38,139 bases of DNA, from the NCBI RefSeq assembly GCF_019599185.1, contig NZ_JAIEUL010000024.1:13506-51644 (forward strand), read 5' to 3'. A program made the translations under genes and the position numbers. Under the pieces are notes generated by a model that made no database searches, was not told the origin of the DNA, and saw only the letters and a list, made by a program, of their open reading frames with translations. The DNA is from Cryobacterium inferilacus (GTDB taxonomy: Bacteria; Actinomycetota; Actinomycetes; Actinomycetales; Microbacteriaceae). Shown piece after piece: positions 1 to 8,413 of the stretch; within the stretch, counting starts at the first letter, position 1, and every line of letters starts with the position of its first letter.

Positions 1-75
1 TCGACCAACGTGAGGGGAGCGGCAGCGAGTGACGGCACACCGGCGATCCTGGCCGTGGCGGGCGTGCAGGCTCGG

Positions 76-112
76 TACAATCGACCAAGTGAACTGCATG
101 ACGGATCGAGGA
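76..112 (+). promoter_or_regulatory. Probable parA promoter and RBS
   Basis: A TACAAT hexamer at 76-81 is a good -10 box. No convincing -35 is visible 17 bp upstream. A GAGGA Shine-Dalgarno at 108-112 sits 7 nt before the GTG at 120 and fixes that start. This would be the promoter of the parA-to-der operon, unless transcription also enters from upstream of the window. Confidence 0.45.
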
Positions 113-119
113 CAGCCCA

Positions 120-1007
120 GTGGCGCGTAAGACGGATAGCCGAACGCAGCTTCCCGGACTCGAGGAGCTTCCCACCGGTGTCACCGGGCGACCGGTGCAG
201 GTGTTCGAGGAACCCACCCCCCTGAAGAGCCACGGCCCGGCGCGCATCATCTCGCTGTGCAACCAGAAGGGCGGCGTCGGCAAGACGACGACCACCATCA
301 ACCTGGGTGCCGCCCTGGCCGCATACGGCCGCCGCGTGCTCGCCATCGACTTCGACCCGCAGGGCGCCCTGTCGGCCGGCCTCGGCGTGCCCACTCACGA
401 CGTCACAACCATCTACGACCTGCTCCTGAGCGGCTCCAAAGACCCGCGCGAGGCCATCCAGCAGACCTCGGTGGAGGGCCTGGACATCATCCCGGCCAAC
501 ATCGACCTCTCCGCCGCGGAGGTGCACCTGGTCAACGAGGTCGCCCGCGAGCAGATCCTGGCCCGGGTGCTGCGCAAGGTCTCCAACGACTACGACGTGA
601 TCCTCATCGACTGCCAGCCGTCGCTGGGCATCCTCACCGTCAACGCCCTCACCGCCAGCCACGGCGTGCTCATCCCGCTGGAGTGCGAGTTCTTCGCCCT
701 GCGCGGAGTGGCCCTGCTCATCGAAACCATCGACAAGGTGCGCGACCGGCTCAACCCGGCCATCGAACTCGACGGCATCCTGGCCACCATGTACGACTCC
801 CGCACCCTGCACTCCCGTGAGGTGCTAGAGCGGGTCGTCGACGCGTTCGGCGACCGGGTGCTCGACACCGTCATCGGCCGCACCGTCAAATTCCCGGATG
901 CCAGTGTGGCGGGGGTGCCGATCACCGAGTTCGCTCCGGAGCACGCCGCCGCCAAGGCCTACAAGCAGGCGGCGCGGGAACTGATCCAGCGTGGCGCGGT
1001 CGCCTAA
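120..1007 (+). CDS. parA: ParA/Soj-family chromosome-partitioning ATPase
   Basis: ParA-type deviant Walker ATPase of 295 aa, a normal length for the family. The P-loop KGGVGKTT lies near residues 50-57, followed by a Walker A' aspartate in AIDFDPQG (about 78-85) and a Walker B-like LIDCQPSLG (about 161-169). A basic N-terminal tail of about 40 residues precedes the ATPase core. Proteins of this class dimerise on ATP and bind DNA non-specifically. Sitting directly in front of scpA/scpB and without an adjacent parB, it is the second, orphan ParA commonly found in this actinobacterial operon, so a role in chromosome organisation rather than classical parS segregation is likely (inference). GTG start with a well-placed GAGGA. 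The 3' end overlaps scpA by 17 nt. Confidence 0.93.
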   Translation: MARKTDSRTQLPGLEELPTGVTGRPVQVFEEPTPLKSHGPARIISLCNQKGGVGKTTTTINLGAALAAYGRRVLAIDFDPQGALSAGLGVPTHDVTTIYDLLLSGSKDPREAIQQTSVEGLDIIPANIDLSAAEVHLVNEVAREQILARVLRKVSNDYDVILIDCQPSLGILTVNALTASHGVLIPLECEFFALRGVALLIETIDKVRDRLNPAIELDGILATMYDSRTLHSREVLERVVDAFGDRVLDTVIGRTVKFPDASVAGVPITEFAPEHAAAKAYKQAARELIQRGAVA

Positions 1008-1878
1008 GCGCACCACGACGGCTGCGGTCGCGGCGCGAGGCGCCACGACCCGCACCGGCACGATCGACGGCGCAACCGAGACGACGGATGCCGTGGCGCC
1101 CGGCTTCTCCGTGGCGCTGCAGAATTTCGAGGGCCCGTTCGACCTGCTGCTCTCGCTGATCGGCAAACACCAGCTCGACATCACCGACATCTCGCTCAGC
1201 CAGGTCACCGACGAGTTCATCTCCTACCTGCGCGGCCTCGACGCCGCGGAGGAGCTCGACCAGGCCACCGAGTTCCTCGTCGTGGCCGCCACCCTGCTCG
1301 ACCTCAAGCTGGTGGGCCTGCTGCCGCAGGGCGAACTGGTGGATGCCGAGGACGTGGCCCTGCTCGAAGCCCGCGACCTGCTCTTCGCCCGGCTGCTGCA
1401 GTACCGGGCGTTCAAGACCGCGTCGGCCTGGTTTCTCGAACACCTCGACCACGAGGCCACCCGGCACGTGCGGTCGGTGCGGCTGGAGGAGAAGTACCGC
1501 ACCACGACGCCGGAGCTGGTCTGGACGCTGTCCCTGGCCGACTTCGGCGCTTTGGCCGCGCTCGCCCTGACGCCGCGGGAGCTGCCGACCGTGGGACTGG
1601 AGCACCTGCACGCACCGCTGGTGAGCATCCGGGAACAGGCGGCGATCGTGGTGGCCATGCTGCGGGCCAACACGCACCTGACCTTTCGGGAACTGATCGT
1701 GGACTGCGCCGAGAAGGGGCTGGTGATCGCCCGTTTTCTGGCTGTGCTCGAGCTGTACCGGCACGGCGCGCTCACCTTCGACCAGCTGGAACCGCTCGGC
1801 GAGCTCAGTTTGCACTGGGACGCCGAGGGCTGGTCGGACGACAATCTTGCGACCCTCGGAGGCGACTATGAGACTTGA
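991..1878 (+). CDS. scpA: Segregation and condensation protein A
   Basis: Kleisin subunit of the SMC-ScpAB condensin complex, which bridges the SMC heads and drives chromosome compaction and segregation. The family hallmark LQNFEGPFDLLLSLI begins near residue 41, followed by the helical SMC-binding segment (DITDISLSQVTDEFISYL). The winged-helix C-terminus ends in SLHWDAEGW. The 295 aa include an unconserved N-terminal tail of about 35 residues rich in T, A and R. The GTG start at 991 lies inside parA. A later in-frame GTG near 1093, just before the conserved core, is an alternative. The stop overlaps the scpB start by 11 nt, consistent with coupled translation of the two partners. Confidence 0.93.
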   Translation: MARSPKRTTTAAVAARGATTRTGTIDGATETTDAVAPGFSVALQNFEGPFDLLLSLIGKHQLDITDISLSQVTDEFISYLRGLDAAEELDQATEFLVVAATLLDLKLVGLLPQGELVDAEDVALLEARDLLFARLLQYRAFKTASAWFLEHLDHEATRHVRSVRLEEKYRTTTPELVWTLSLADFGALAALALTPRELPTVGLEHLHAPLVSIREQAAIVVAMLRANTHLTFRELIVDCAEKGLVIARFLAVLELYRHGALTFDQLEPLGELSLHWDAEGWSDDNLATLGGDYET

Positions 1879-2674
1879 CGCAATGACGGATGCGGTGGAC
1901 GAGGCGACTCACGGGGTCTCGACAAGCTCGACCAGCGACGGGGGCTCGACCGATCGTGGGTCGAGCCTGTCGAGACCTGGTGACGGGGTCACTTCGACCA
2001 GCGAGGGGGGCTCGACCGATCGTGGGTCGAGCCTGTCGAGACCTGGTGAGGGGGTCACTTCGACCAGCGAGGGGGGCTCGACCGATCGTGGGTCGAGCCT
2101 GTCGAGACCTGGTGACGGGGGAGCGAGCGCGATCGAGCGCCGGCTCGAGGCGATTCTGATGGTGGCGGATGAGCCGCAGAGCCTGGTGCACCTGGCCACG
2201 GCGGTCGCGCATCCGCTCACCGACGTGCGCGAGGCCATTCTGAGGCTCGTCGCCGACTTCGATGGGCTCAACGGCACCGTGCGGCGCGGCTTCGAACTGC
2301 GCGAGGTGGCCGGCGGCTGGCGCATCTACGTGCGCGCCGAACACGACCCGGTCGTGGCCGATTTCGTCTACACCCAGAACCCCAGCCGGCTCTCCCAGGC
2401 CGCCCTGGAGACCCTCGCCGTGATCGCTTACAAGCAACCGATCAGCCGCGGCGCGGTAGCCTCGATCAGGGCCGTTAACGTCGACTCGGTCGTGCGCACC
2501 CTCCTGGGCCGCGGATTGATCACCGAGGCCTTCACCGATAGCGAGACCGGCGCGATCAATTACGCCACCACCGACCTGCTGCTTGTGCAGCTGGGAATCA
2601 ACTCGCTCGACGAGTTGCCACTAATTTCGCCGTTGCTCGCCGACGGTGCGAACGGATTCGAGGATCTACCATGA
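1868..2674 (+). CDS. scpB: Segregation and condensation protein B, with repeat-derived linker
   Basis: Dimeric winged-helix partner that binds ScpA in the SMC complex. The conserved domain starts at about residue 87 (IERRLEAILMVADEP) and includes LSQAALETLAVIAYKQPISRG and the YATTDLLLVQLGI end typical of ScpB. The ATG at 1868 is chosen because GGAGG at 1858-1862 lies 5 nt upstream. An upstream TTG at 1847 and a later ATG at 1883 fit the RBS less well. Oddly, residues of about 17-86 are three in-frame copies of a 22-residue S/T/G/D/R-rich unit encoded by palindromic DNA repeats of 66 bp. The repeats lie before the first winged helix, so the core is intact. The stop overlaps the next ATG (ATGA). 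Confidence 0.92.
   Translation: MRLDAMTDAVDEATHGVSTSSTSDGGSTDRGSSLSRPGDGVTSTSEGGSTDRGSSLSRPGEGVTSTSEGGSTDRGSSLSRPGDGGASAIERRLEAILMVADEPQSLVHLATAVAHPLTDVREAILRLVADFDGLNGTVRRGFELREVAGGWRIYVRAEHDPVVADFVYTQNPSRLSQAALETLAVIAYKQPISRGAVASIRAVNVDSVVRTLLGRGLITEAFTDSETGAINYATTDLLLVQLGINSLDELPLISPLLADGANGFEDLP
1915..2120 (+). repeat. Three 66-bp palindromic repeats inside scpB
   Basis: Three near-identical 66-bp units (CGATCGTGGGTCGAGCCTGT starting at 1951, 2017 and 2083) contain the palindromic core TCGAGCCTGTCGAGACC. A partial inverted element, GGTCTCGACAAGCTCGACCA, opens the array at 1915. The same core recurs in the intergenic cluster at 7611-7775. The units keep the reading frame because 66 is divisible by 3. 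Confidence 0.9.
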
Positions 2675-3501
2675 CCGAAAACACAGTCGACCACAACGAT
2701 GGCTACATCGACACCAGCAGTTCCAACCCGGACTTCGCCACCAACCCCGCGGCTGCGGCCGACGGCGTGCGCCTGCAGAAGGTGCTCTCCGCCGCGGGTG
2801 TCGCCTCCCGTCGGGTGAGCGAAGAGATGATCAGCTCCGGCCGGGTGCGGGTGAACGGCACCGTCGTCACCGAGCTCGGCCGCCGGGTGCACCCCGAGAC
2901 CGACAAGATCGCCGTGGACAACATCGCCGTGCAGCTGGACACCAGCCGCCGCTACGTGATGCTGAACAAGCCCGTCGGCGTGGTCTCCTCCATGCAAGAC
3001 GAGAGCGGCCGACCCGATCTGCGCCAGTTCACCGACGGCTACGAGGAACGCCTGTTCAACGTGGGCCGCCTCGACGCCGCCACCAGCGGCCTGCTCATCC
3101 TCACCAACGACGGCGACCTCGCCCACGTTCTCGCGCACCCCTCCTTCGGCGTCGCCAAGACCTACATCGCCAAGGTCGAGGGTCGCGTCTCGGCGCAGAC
3201 CATCGGCAAGCTGCAGAGCGGCATCGAGCTGGAGGACGGCCCCATCGCCGCCGACAAGGCCCGCATCCTCACCAGCCCTCCCGGCGACGGCTTCACCCTC
3301 GTCGAGCTCACCCTGCACTCCGGCCGCAACCGCATCGTCCGCCGGATGATGGACGCGGTCGGCCACCCCGTCGTGGACCTCGTGCGCCGCCAGTTCGGGC
3401 CGCTCCAGCTGGGCACCCTGCGGGTCGGCGCGGTGCGCGACCTCACTAAGGTGGAACTCGGTCAGCTGCTCACGGTGTCCCGCGCCGAAGTGCAGAAGTA
3501 A
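2671..3501 (+). CDS. rluB: 23S rRNA pseudouridine synthase, RluB/RsuA family
   Basis: Isomerises a uridine in large-subunit rRNA to pseudouridine. An N-terminal S4 RNA-binding domain (about residues 31-90, VRLQKVLSAAGVASRRVSEE) is followed by the RsuA-type catalytic domain. The catalytic aspartate is in GRLDAATSGLLILTNDG (Asp near residue 134). The GRNRIVRRMMDAVGHPV segment near 218-235 is the other family hallmark. At 276 aa it matches Gram-positive RluB, which is habitually encoded next to scpAB. The first 30 residues are an acidic, unconserved tail. ATG overlaps the scpB stop by 4 nt. The assignment to RluB rather than another RsuA-family member rests on context. Confidence 0.92.
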   Translation: MTENTVDHNDGYIDTSSSNPDFATNPAAAADGVRLQKVLSAAGVASRRVSEEMISSGRVRVNGTVVTELGRRVHPETDKIAVDNIAVQLDTSRRYVMLNKPVGVVSSMQDESGRPDLRQFTDGYEERLFNVGRLDAATSGLLILTNDGDLAHVLAHPSFGVAKTYIAKVEGRVSAQTIGKLQSGIELEDGPIAADKARILTSPPGDGFTLVELTLHSGRNRIVRRMMDAVGHPVVDLVRRQFGPLQLGTLRVGAVRDLTKVELGQLLTVSRAEVQK

Positions 3502-3560
3502 GCAGCCGCACCCGCAGCATCCGTGTCACCCCTGTCACCCGCGCAAGTTTGGAGCCGAAC

Positions 3561-4643
3561 ATGGTCGAGTCTCGCCTGATCGGGCCCGTGCGCGTCGTCG
3601 GCGCCGGTCTCCTGGGCACCAGCATTGGTCTGGGCCTCAGCATCCGGGGCATCGACGTGATCCTCGCCGACGCGTCGCCGACGAACCTGTCGCTGGCCAT
3701 CGACTACGGCGCCGGCCGCGCCGCCACCGGCACGGATGCCCCGCAGCTGATCGTGGTGTGTGTGCCGCCGGACGTCACCGCCGACATCGTCGCCCGCGAG
3801 CTCGACGCGTTCCCCGACGCGATCGTGACGGATGTGGCCAGCGTCAAGCTGGCCCCGCTGACCGACCTCATCGAACGCGGCGCCGACGTCTCCCGGTACA
3901 TCGGCTCGCACCCCCTGGCCGGCCGCGAACGCGGCGGACCCCTCGCTGGCCGTGCCGACCTGTTCATCGGCCGGCCCTGGGTGGTGGCCGCGCACGACGC
4001 GATCAGCTACCAGCGCGCCACCGCGATCGACGACCTGATCCTCGACCTCGGCGCCACCCTGGTGGAGATGACCCCGGCCGAGCACGACGACGCCGTGGCC
4101 CTGGTCTCGCACGTTCCTCAGGTGGTGTCCACGCTGATGGCCCGCCGCCTCACCGACGGCCCCGGCTCCGCGCTCAACCTCGCCGGGCAGGGCCTGCGCG
4201 ACGTCACCCGGGTCGCCGCGAGCGACCCGGAGCTGTGGGTGCAGATCCTCGGCGCCAACCCGGCCCCGGTGCGGCAGATTCTGCTGGCACTGCGCGACGA
4301 CCTGGACCGGTTCATCGAGGCGCTGGCCGACCCATCCGCCCCCGGCGCCCGCCGGCAGGTGGCCGAGGAGATCGCCGGCGGCAACACCGGCGTGGCCCGG
4401 CTGCCCGGCAAGCACGGCCAGGACCGCCGCTACGCCAGCATCACCGTGATGGTGGACGACACCCCCGGCCAGCTGGCCCGCCTCTTCAACGAGATCGGCG
4501 ACGTGGGCGTCAACCTCGAGGACCTGCGCCTCGAGCACTCCCCGGGAGCCCAGATCGGGCTCGCCGAGATCAGCATCCTCCCCGAGGCGGTCAGCCGCCT
4601 CACCTCTGAGCTGGCCGCGCGCGGCTGGCGGATTGTCGGTTAG
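3561..4643 (+). CDS. tyrA: Prephenate dehydrogenase
   Basis: NAD(P)-dependent oxidative decarboxylation of prephenate in tyrosine biosynthesis. The N-terminal Rossmann motif [15 protein letters not shown] spans about residues 12-26. The segments [14 protein letters not shown] and [14 protein letters not shown] contain the two conserved histidines that bind substrate in this family. The C-terminal ~75 residues ([21 protein letters not shown]) form an ACT-like regulatory domain, suggesting feedback by an aromatic amino acid. I chose the ATG at 3561 because GGAG at 3551-3554 is well spaced. A TTG at 3549 would add four residues. It is separated from rluB by about 60 bp and its end overlaps or abuts cmk. 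Confidence 0.93.
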   Translation: MVESRLIGPVRVVGAGLLGTSIGLGLSIRGIDVILADASPTNLSLAIDYGAGRAATGTDAPQLIVVCVPPDVTADIVARELDAFPDAIVTDVASVKLAPLTDLIERGADVSRYIGSHPLAGRERGGPLAGRADLFIGRPWVVAAHDAISYQRATAIDDLILDLGATLVEMTPAEHDDAVALVSHVPQVVSTLMARRLTDGPGSALNLAGQGLRDVTRVAASDPELWVQILGANPAPVRQILLALRDDLDRFIEALADPSAPGARRQVAEEIAGGNTGVARLPGKHGQDRRYASITVMVDDTPGQLARLFNEIGDVGVNLEDLRLEHSPGAQIGLAEISILPEAVSRLTSELAARGWRIVG

Positions 4644-5340
4644 ACGTTTGAGCAAGCACTCCTTCCCCCTGTTCGTCGCGATCGACGGGCCTGCCGGCAG
4701 CGGCAAGTCCAGCGTGAGCCGCGCCGTGGCCCGCCGCCTCGGCTTCGCCTACCTCGACACCGGCGCCGCCTACCGGGCGTTGGCCTGGCACGTGATCGAC
4801 AAGGAGGTCGACCCGCAGAACTCCGCCGCGGTCGCCGCGCTGCTGCCCGACTTCGACTACCTGATCGGCACCGACCCGGATGCCTACTTCGTGCGGGTGG
4901 GCGACAGTGACGTCACCGACGCCATCCGTGAGCCGGAGATCTCGGCCGCGGTCAGCGCGATCGCCCGGGTCCCAGCGGTGCGCACGCACCTCACCGAGCT
5001 GTTCCGCAGCATCGCCAGAGCCGTCGCCCAGCCCGGCGTGGTGGTGGAGGGACGCGACATCACCACCGTCGTGGCACCCGAAGCCGAGGTGCGCATTCTA
5101 CTCACAGCAACCGAAGAGGCTAGAATGGCTAGGCGCTCTGCGGAAATATCAACCCAATCGGCCCACACCGTGGCGGAACAGCTGCGATCGAGGGATCGCG
5201 CCGACTCCCAGGTAGTGGAATTCATGAGCGCTGCAGACGGTGTGACCACCGTCGACTCCACCCATCTCGACTTCGACCAGACCATTGACGCGGTCATAGA
5301 GGTCATCAATACACGTAACCGCGAGGCCTCGCATGACTAA
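4633..5340 (+). CDS. cmk: Cytidylate kinase
   Basis: Phosphorylates CMP/dCMP to the diphosphates. The P-loop [17 protein letters not shown] lies at about residues 18-34. The CMP-binding [15 protein letters not shown] follows, then EGRDITTVV and a lid region RMARRSAEI. The length of 235 aa is normal. The start is uncertain: TTG at 4633 overlaps the tyrA stop, and TTG at 4648 is an alternative. Neither has a strong Shine-Dalgarno, so translation may depend on coupling to tyrA. The stop overlaps the der ATG by 8 nt. Confidence 0.92.
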   Translation: MSVRRLSKHSFPLFVAIDGPAGSGKSSVSRAVARRLGFAYLDTGAAYRALAWHVIDKEVDPQNSAAVAALLPDFDYLIGTDPDAYFVRVGDSDVTDAIREPEISAAVSAIARVPAVRTHLTELFRSIARAVAQPGVVVEGRDITTVVAPEAEVRILLTATEEARMARRSAEISTQSAHTVAEQLRSRDRADSQVVEFMSAADGVTTVDSTHLDFDQTIDAVIEVINTRNREASHD

Positions 5341-6853
5341 CCAATTCGACGACACGACGATCCCCGAGCTCGACCCGGAAATCGCATCGCGCCTGACCGA
5401 CCTCGACGACGATGACGCGCTCATCTCGCAGCGCGCCACGGCGCTGCGCACCGGACTGAACGAGTACGACCTCGACGACGAGGACTTCGACGTTCTCGAC
5501 CACGTCAGCGACGACCCCGACGCCATCACGTACCTGCCGGCGCTGCCGGTCATCGCGATCGTCGGCCGCCCCAACGTGGGCAAGTCCGCGCTGGTGAACC
5601 GCATCCTCGGCCGCCGTGAAGCCGTCGTGGAGGACACCCCCGGTGTCACCCGCGACCGGGTCACCTACAAGGGCGAGTGGCACGAACGCCGCTTCAGCCT
5701 CGTCGACACCGGCGGCTGGGAGCCCGACGCCAAGGGCATCGACGCCTCCGTCGCCATGCAGGCCGAACTGGCCATCGAACTCTGCGACGTCGTCATGTTC
5801 GTCGTCGACGCCAACGTCGGCCCCACCTCCACCGACGAGGCCGTCGTCAAGCTGCTGCGTCGCAGCGGCAAGCCCGTCTTCCTCATCGCCAACAAGGTCG
5901 ACGACATCCGCCAGGAGCCCGAAGCGGCCAGCCTGTGGGCGCTCGGCCTCGGCCAGCCCTGGCCGGTCTCCGCGCTGCACGGCCGCGGCGTCGCCGACCT
6001 GCTCGACGCGATCCTGGAAGAACTCCCCGAGATCTCCAACGTCGCCAAGCAGGAAGTGGGCGGACCCCGCCGCGTCGCGATCCTTGGGCGCCCGAACGTG
6101 GGCAAGTCCAGCCTGCTCAACAAGGTCGTCGGCGAAGAGCGCGTTGTCGTCAACGCCCTGGCCGGCACCACCCGCGACCCGGTCGACGAGCAGGTTGAGC
6201 TCGGCGGCAAGGTCTGGCGCTTCGTCGACACCGCCGGCATCCGTCGTCGCGTGCACCTGTCTCAGGGCGCCGACTTCTACGCATCGCTGCGCACCAGCGC
6301 CGCGCTGGAGAAGGCCGAAGTGGCCGTCGTGCTCATCGACGTCACCGAGGTCATCAGCGAGCAGGACGTGCGCGTCATCGACCTGGTCCTCGAATCCGGT
6401 CGTGCCCTGGTGCTCGCGTTCAACAAGTGGGACCAGATCGACGACGACCGTCGCCGTTACCTGGAACGTGAGATCGAGCAGGACCTGGCCCACGTGGCCT
6501 GGGCCCCGCGCGTGAACATTTCGGCCAAGACCGGCCGTCACATGGAGAAGCTGGTTCCGGCCCTCGAGCTCGCGCTCGAGTCGTGGGACACCCGTGTCGC
6601 CACCGGCAAGTTCAACGCGTTCCTGGCCGAGCTTGCCGCGGAGCACCCGCACCCCGTGCGCAGCGGCAAGCAGCCGCGCATCCTGTTCGGCACCCAGGCC
6701 TCCAGCCGCCCGCCGACCTTCGTGATCTTCACCACCGGGTTCCTCGACCCGGGCTACCGCCGGTTCATCCAGCGTCGCCTGCGCGAGGTGTACGGCTTCG
6801 CCGGCAGCCCGATCAACATCAGCATGCGCGTGCGCGAGAAGCGCAAGCGCTAA
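5333..6853 (+). CDS. der: Ribosome-assembly GTPase Der (EngA)
   Basis: Essential GTPase with two tandem G domains that assists 50S ribosomal subunit maturation. G1 motifs are [12 protein letters not shown] (about 77-88) and [12 protein letters not shown] (about 251-262). The G3 motifs are DTGGWE and DTAGIRRR, and the G4 motifs are NKVD and NKWD. The C-terminal KH-like domain ends in the basic tail [13 protein letters not shown]. The first 65 residues are an acidic, low-complexity extension, as often seen in actinobacterial Der. It is the last gene of the operon, and a rho-independent terminator follows the stop by 17 nt. Confidence 0.95.
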   Translation: MTNQFDDTTIPELDPEIASRLTDLDDDDALISQRATALRTGLNEYDLDDEDFDVLDHVSDDPDAITYLPALPVIAIVGRPNVGKSALVNRILGRREAVVEDTPGVTRDRVTYKGEWHERRFSLVDTGGWEPDAKGIDASVAMQAELAIELCDVVMFVVDANVGPTSTDEAVVKLLRRSGKPVFLIANKVDDIRQEPEAASLWALGLGQPWPVSALHGRGVADLLDAILEELPEISNVAKQEVGGPRRVAILGRPNVGKSSLLNKVVGEERVVVNALAGTTRDPVDEQVELGGKVWRFVDTAGIRRRVHLSQGADFYASLRTSAALEKAEVAVVLIDVTEVISEQDVRVIDLVLESGRALVLAFNKWDQIDDDRRRYLEREIEQDLAHVAWAPRVNISAKTGRHMEKLVPALELALESWDTRVATGKFNAFLAELAAEHPHPVRSGKQPRILFGTQASSRPPTFVIFTTGFLDPGYRRFIQRRLREVYGFAGSPINISMRVREKRKR

Positions 6854-6869
6854 CCAGCCGGTCGACTCA

Positions 6870-6909
6870 GCCGCGCACCGCATCTACGGATGCCGGTGCG
6901 CGGCTTTTT
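6870..6909 (+). terminator. Rho-independent terminator after der
   Basis: Arms GCCGCGCACCG (6870-6880) and CGGTGCGCGGC (6894-6904) can extend through CAT/ATG with one bulge. They are followed by TTTTT. This ends the parA-der operon. Confidence 0.9.
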
Positions 6910-6942
6910 CGTGCCCGCCCGCGGGTGCGAGTGCGCGGGCAC

Positions 6943-6984
6943 AAAAACTGCCCGGCACGGCTGTAGGAGCCGTACCGGGCAGTT
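6943..6984 (-). terminator. Terminator of the small membrane protein gene
   Basis: An inverted repeat pairs AACTGCCCGG (6946-6955) with CCGGGCAGTT (6975-6984). Read on the minus strand it is followed by TTTTTG, placing it directly behind the stop of the 7002-7508 gene. A neighbouring hairpin, GTGCCCGC with GCGGGCAC (6911-6942), separates the two convergent terminators. Confidence 0.85.
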
Positions 6985-7001
6985 CGTCGTCTGCGCGCGG
7001 G

Positions 7002-7508
7002 TTAGCGCGTGCTGGCGGGGTTCTTGGCCGCGTCGGCATCCGCCGCGCTGAGCTCAGCGGCGGCCGGCGTGGTCGTGCCGGAGACGACCTTGGTAGTGCT
7101 GGGGGCGGGGGAGACGGCGGGGGAGTCGGGGTTCAGCGTGGCCTCGTCGGCGGCGTCGAACTCGATGTCGTCGAAATCGATCTCATTGTCGGTGTCGGCG
7201 TCCACGGCATCCGTGGGCACGCCCGCTGCGGTGGTCTTGGCGATCGCGCGGGCGAGCACGTGCGCGGCCAGGGTGATGATGAAGCCGAGTGCGCCGGCGG
7301 CCATGAGCGTGGCTCCGAGGCTGCTGCCGGACTGCGCGGTGAAGTAGGTGACGTAGTCAGCGGACTGGTTGGTGTAGAACTCCGCCTGGCTCGCGTTGGA
7401 GGAAGTGAAGATCAGGTACCCCGTCACGGTCACGGCCACGTCGACCAGCCAGAGCAGCACCAGGGCGAGGTTGAACTTGGACAGGGGGCCTGAGCTTTTC
7501 TGGGACAT
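7002..7508 (-). CDS. Small two-helix membrane protein, function unknown
   Basis: 168 aa. Two hydrophobic helices are visible: about residues 12-36 (FNLALVLLWLVDVAVTVTGYLI) and about 62-92 (LGATLMAAGALGFIITLAAHVLA). They flank a short, probably external, segment rich in N, S and Y. The C-terminal 75 residues are acidic and low in complexity (DNEIDFDDIEFDAADE), followed by an A/P/T-rich tail. I recognise no catalytic motif. ATG at 7508 has GAAGGA a few bases upstream. It is monocistronic with its own terminator and runs convergent to der. Confidence 0.75.
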   Translation of the reverse strand: MSQKSSGPLSKFNLALVLLWLVDVAVTVTGYLIFTSSNASQAEFYTNQSADYVTYFTAQSGSSLGATLMAAGALGFIITLAAHVLARAIAKTTAAGVPTDAVDADTDNEIDFDDIEFDAADEATLNPDSPAVSPAPSTTKVVSGTTTPAAAELSAADADAAKNPASTR

Positions 7509-7610
7509 AACTTCCTTCGTTGATTGGGCGGCCGGTGACGACCTCGGGTCACGCTACGCACCGTTCCTATGCGTGAGCTATGCCTGCGCAGGGAATCCCC
7601 GCAGCCGTAT

Positions 7611-7775
7611 CCGTTGATCGAGCCCACTCGTTGATCGAGCGTGTCGAGATCCCGCCCACTCGCTGATCGAGCCTGTCGAGATCCCGCCCGCGTTCGCTGA
7701 TCGAGCCTGTCGAGATCCCGCACCCCCTCGTTGATCGAGCCCCACTCGCTGATCGAGCCTGTCGAGATCCCGCAA
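7611..7775. repeat. Cluster of palindromic TCGAGCCTGTCGAGA repeats
   Basis: Four fuller copies of CGCTGATCGAGCCTGTCGAG(ATCCCGC), beginning at about 7629, 7660, 7695 and 7748, alternate with two truncated copies (GTTGATCGAGCC) near 7613 and 7730. The core TCGA-N-TCGA palindrome matches the repeats embedded in scpB. The cluster occupies the space between the membrane protein gene and tRNA-Pro, and no gene is evident in 7509-7897. Confidence 0.88.
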
Positions 7776-7897
7776 CCCGCCCACACCCCGCACAATCCCT
7801 CCCCAACAGCCCAAAAGTGAACGCGAGCACTCTCCCGACGCGGTAAGCTAGTCCAGTTGTCTCCGGTAGATGCCTTCGGGTTTCTACTGGGAAACGG

Positions 7898-7974
7898 CGG
7901 GCTGTAGCGCAGCTTGGTAGCGCACCTGACTGGGGGTCAGGGGGTCGCAGGTTCAAATCCTGTCAGCCCGACCA
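7898..7974 (+). tRNA. tRNA-Pro(GGG)
   Basis: Full 77-nt cloverleaf. Acceptor arms are CGGGCTG (7898-7904) and CAGCCCG (7964-7970), followed by A and an encoded CCA. The anticodon arm CCTGA / TCAGG has loop CTGGGGG, giving anticodon GGG (proline). The T arm GCAGG-TTCAAAT-CCTGT is canonical. Its 3' end is directly followed by the excisionase/integrase module, the usual arrangement for tRNA-targeted integration, so the 3' half probably forms attL. Confidence 0.95.
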
Positions 7975-7977
7975 AAT

Positions 7978-8013
7978 GTCCCGGAAACTCAAGGGTTTCC
8001 GGGACTATTTTGG
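7978..8013 (+). terminator. Hairpin terminator behind tRNA-Pro
   Basis: Perfect arms GTCCCGGAAAC (7978-7988) and GTTTCCGGGAC (7995-8005) with a short loop, followed by TATTTTGG. This is likely the tRNA transcript terminator. It may belong to the element side of the junction. Confidence 0.8.
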
Positions 8014-8030
8014 TTAAGAGATTTGATTGT

Positions 8031-8050
8031 GTCATCACTACGTCATCACT
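8031..8050. repeat. Direct repeat, possible integrase/Xis arm site
   Basis: GTCATCACT occurs at 8031-8039 and again at 8042-8050, an 11-bp period, close to one helical turn. It lies between the presumed attL core and the excisionase gene, where arm-type binding sites usually lie. The function is inferred only from position and spacing. Confidence 0.35.
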
Positions 8051-8152
8051 TTCAGCCCATTTCCGCCGCTGTGCCGGCCATGTCCTGCGGGGCGCTGAGG
8101 TCAGTTTCGGTTCCTCCCGATCGTCCGGGATCGCCCGGCACACCTGTTGGGT

Positions 8153-8407
8153 ATGAGCATTCACAACGACAACCCCACCTCTCCTCCCACCGACGACTGG
8201 GGCCTGGAGCCCCTGATGGACGTTGCCGAGTTGGCGGCCTACCTGGGCATCCCGATCTCCACCGTCTACGACTGGCGGGTGCACGGCAAAGGCCCCGCCG
8301 CGTACCGGTTCGGCAAACATCTCAAGTTCGCCATCTCCGACGTGCGGGCCTGGATCGCCCAACAGCGCGAGCCCACCAGCGAGCCCAGGCGTCCCGATCG
8401 GCGGTGA
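8153..8407 (+). CDS. xis: AlpA/MerR-type excisionase (HTH)
   Basis: 84 aa small DNA-binding protein of the excisionase/AlpA kind. LMDVAELAAYLGIPISTVYDWRVHGKGP forms the helix-turn-helix and recognition helix, and the wing is AYRFGKHLKFAISDVRAWIAQQ. The ATG at 8153 is preferred over a TTG at 8147. It lies 6 nt before the integrase start. Such proteins bend attL/attR to promote excision, and some regulate integrase. This is the standard two-gene recombination module of actinobacterial integrative elements. Confidence 0.85.
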   Translation: MSIHNDNPTSPPTDDWGLEPLMDVAELAAYLGIPISTVYDWRVHGKGPAAYRFGKHLKFAISDVRAWIAQQREPTSEPRRPDRR

Positions 8408-8413
8408 GCTGAG

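Noticed and set aside
5306..6883. 525-codon minus-strand frame opposite der
   Set aside because: Antisense shadow of a high-GC gene. Der is unmistakable on the plus strand.
7964..7974. Second copy of the tRNA-Pro 3' end as attR inside the window
   Set aside because: Scanned by eye for CAGCCCGACCA and GGTTCAAATCC downstream of int and found none; the right end is left undefined.
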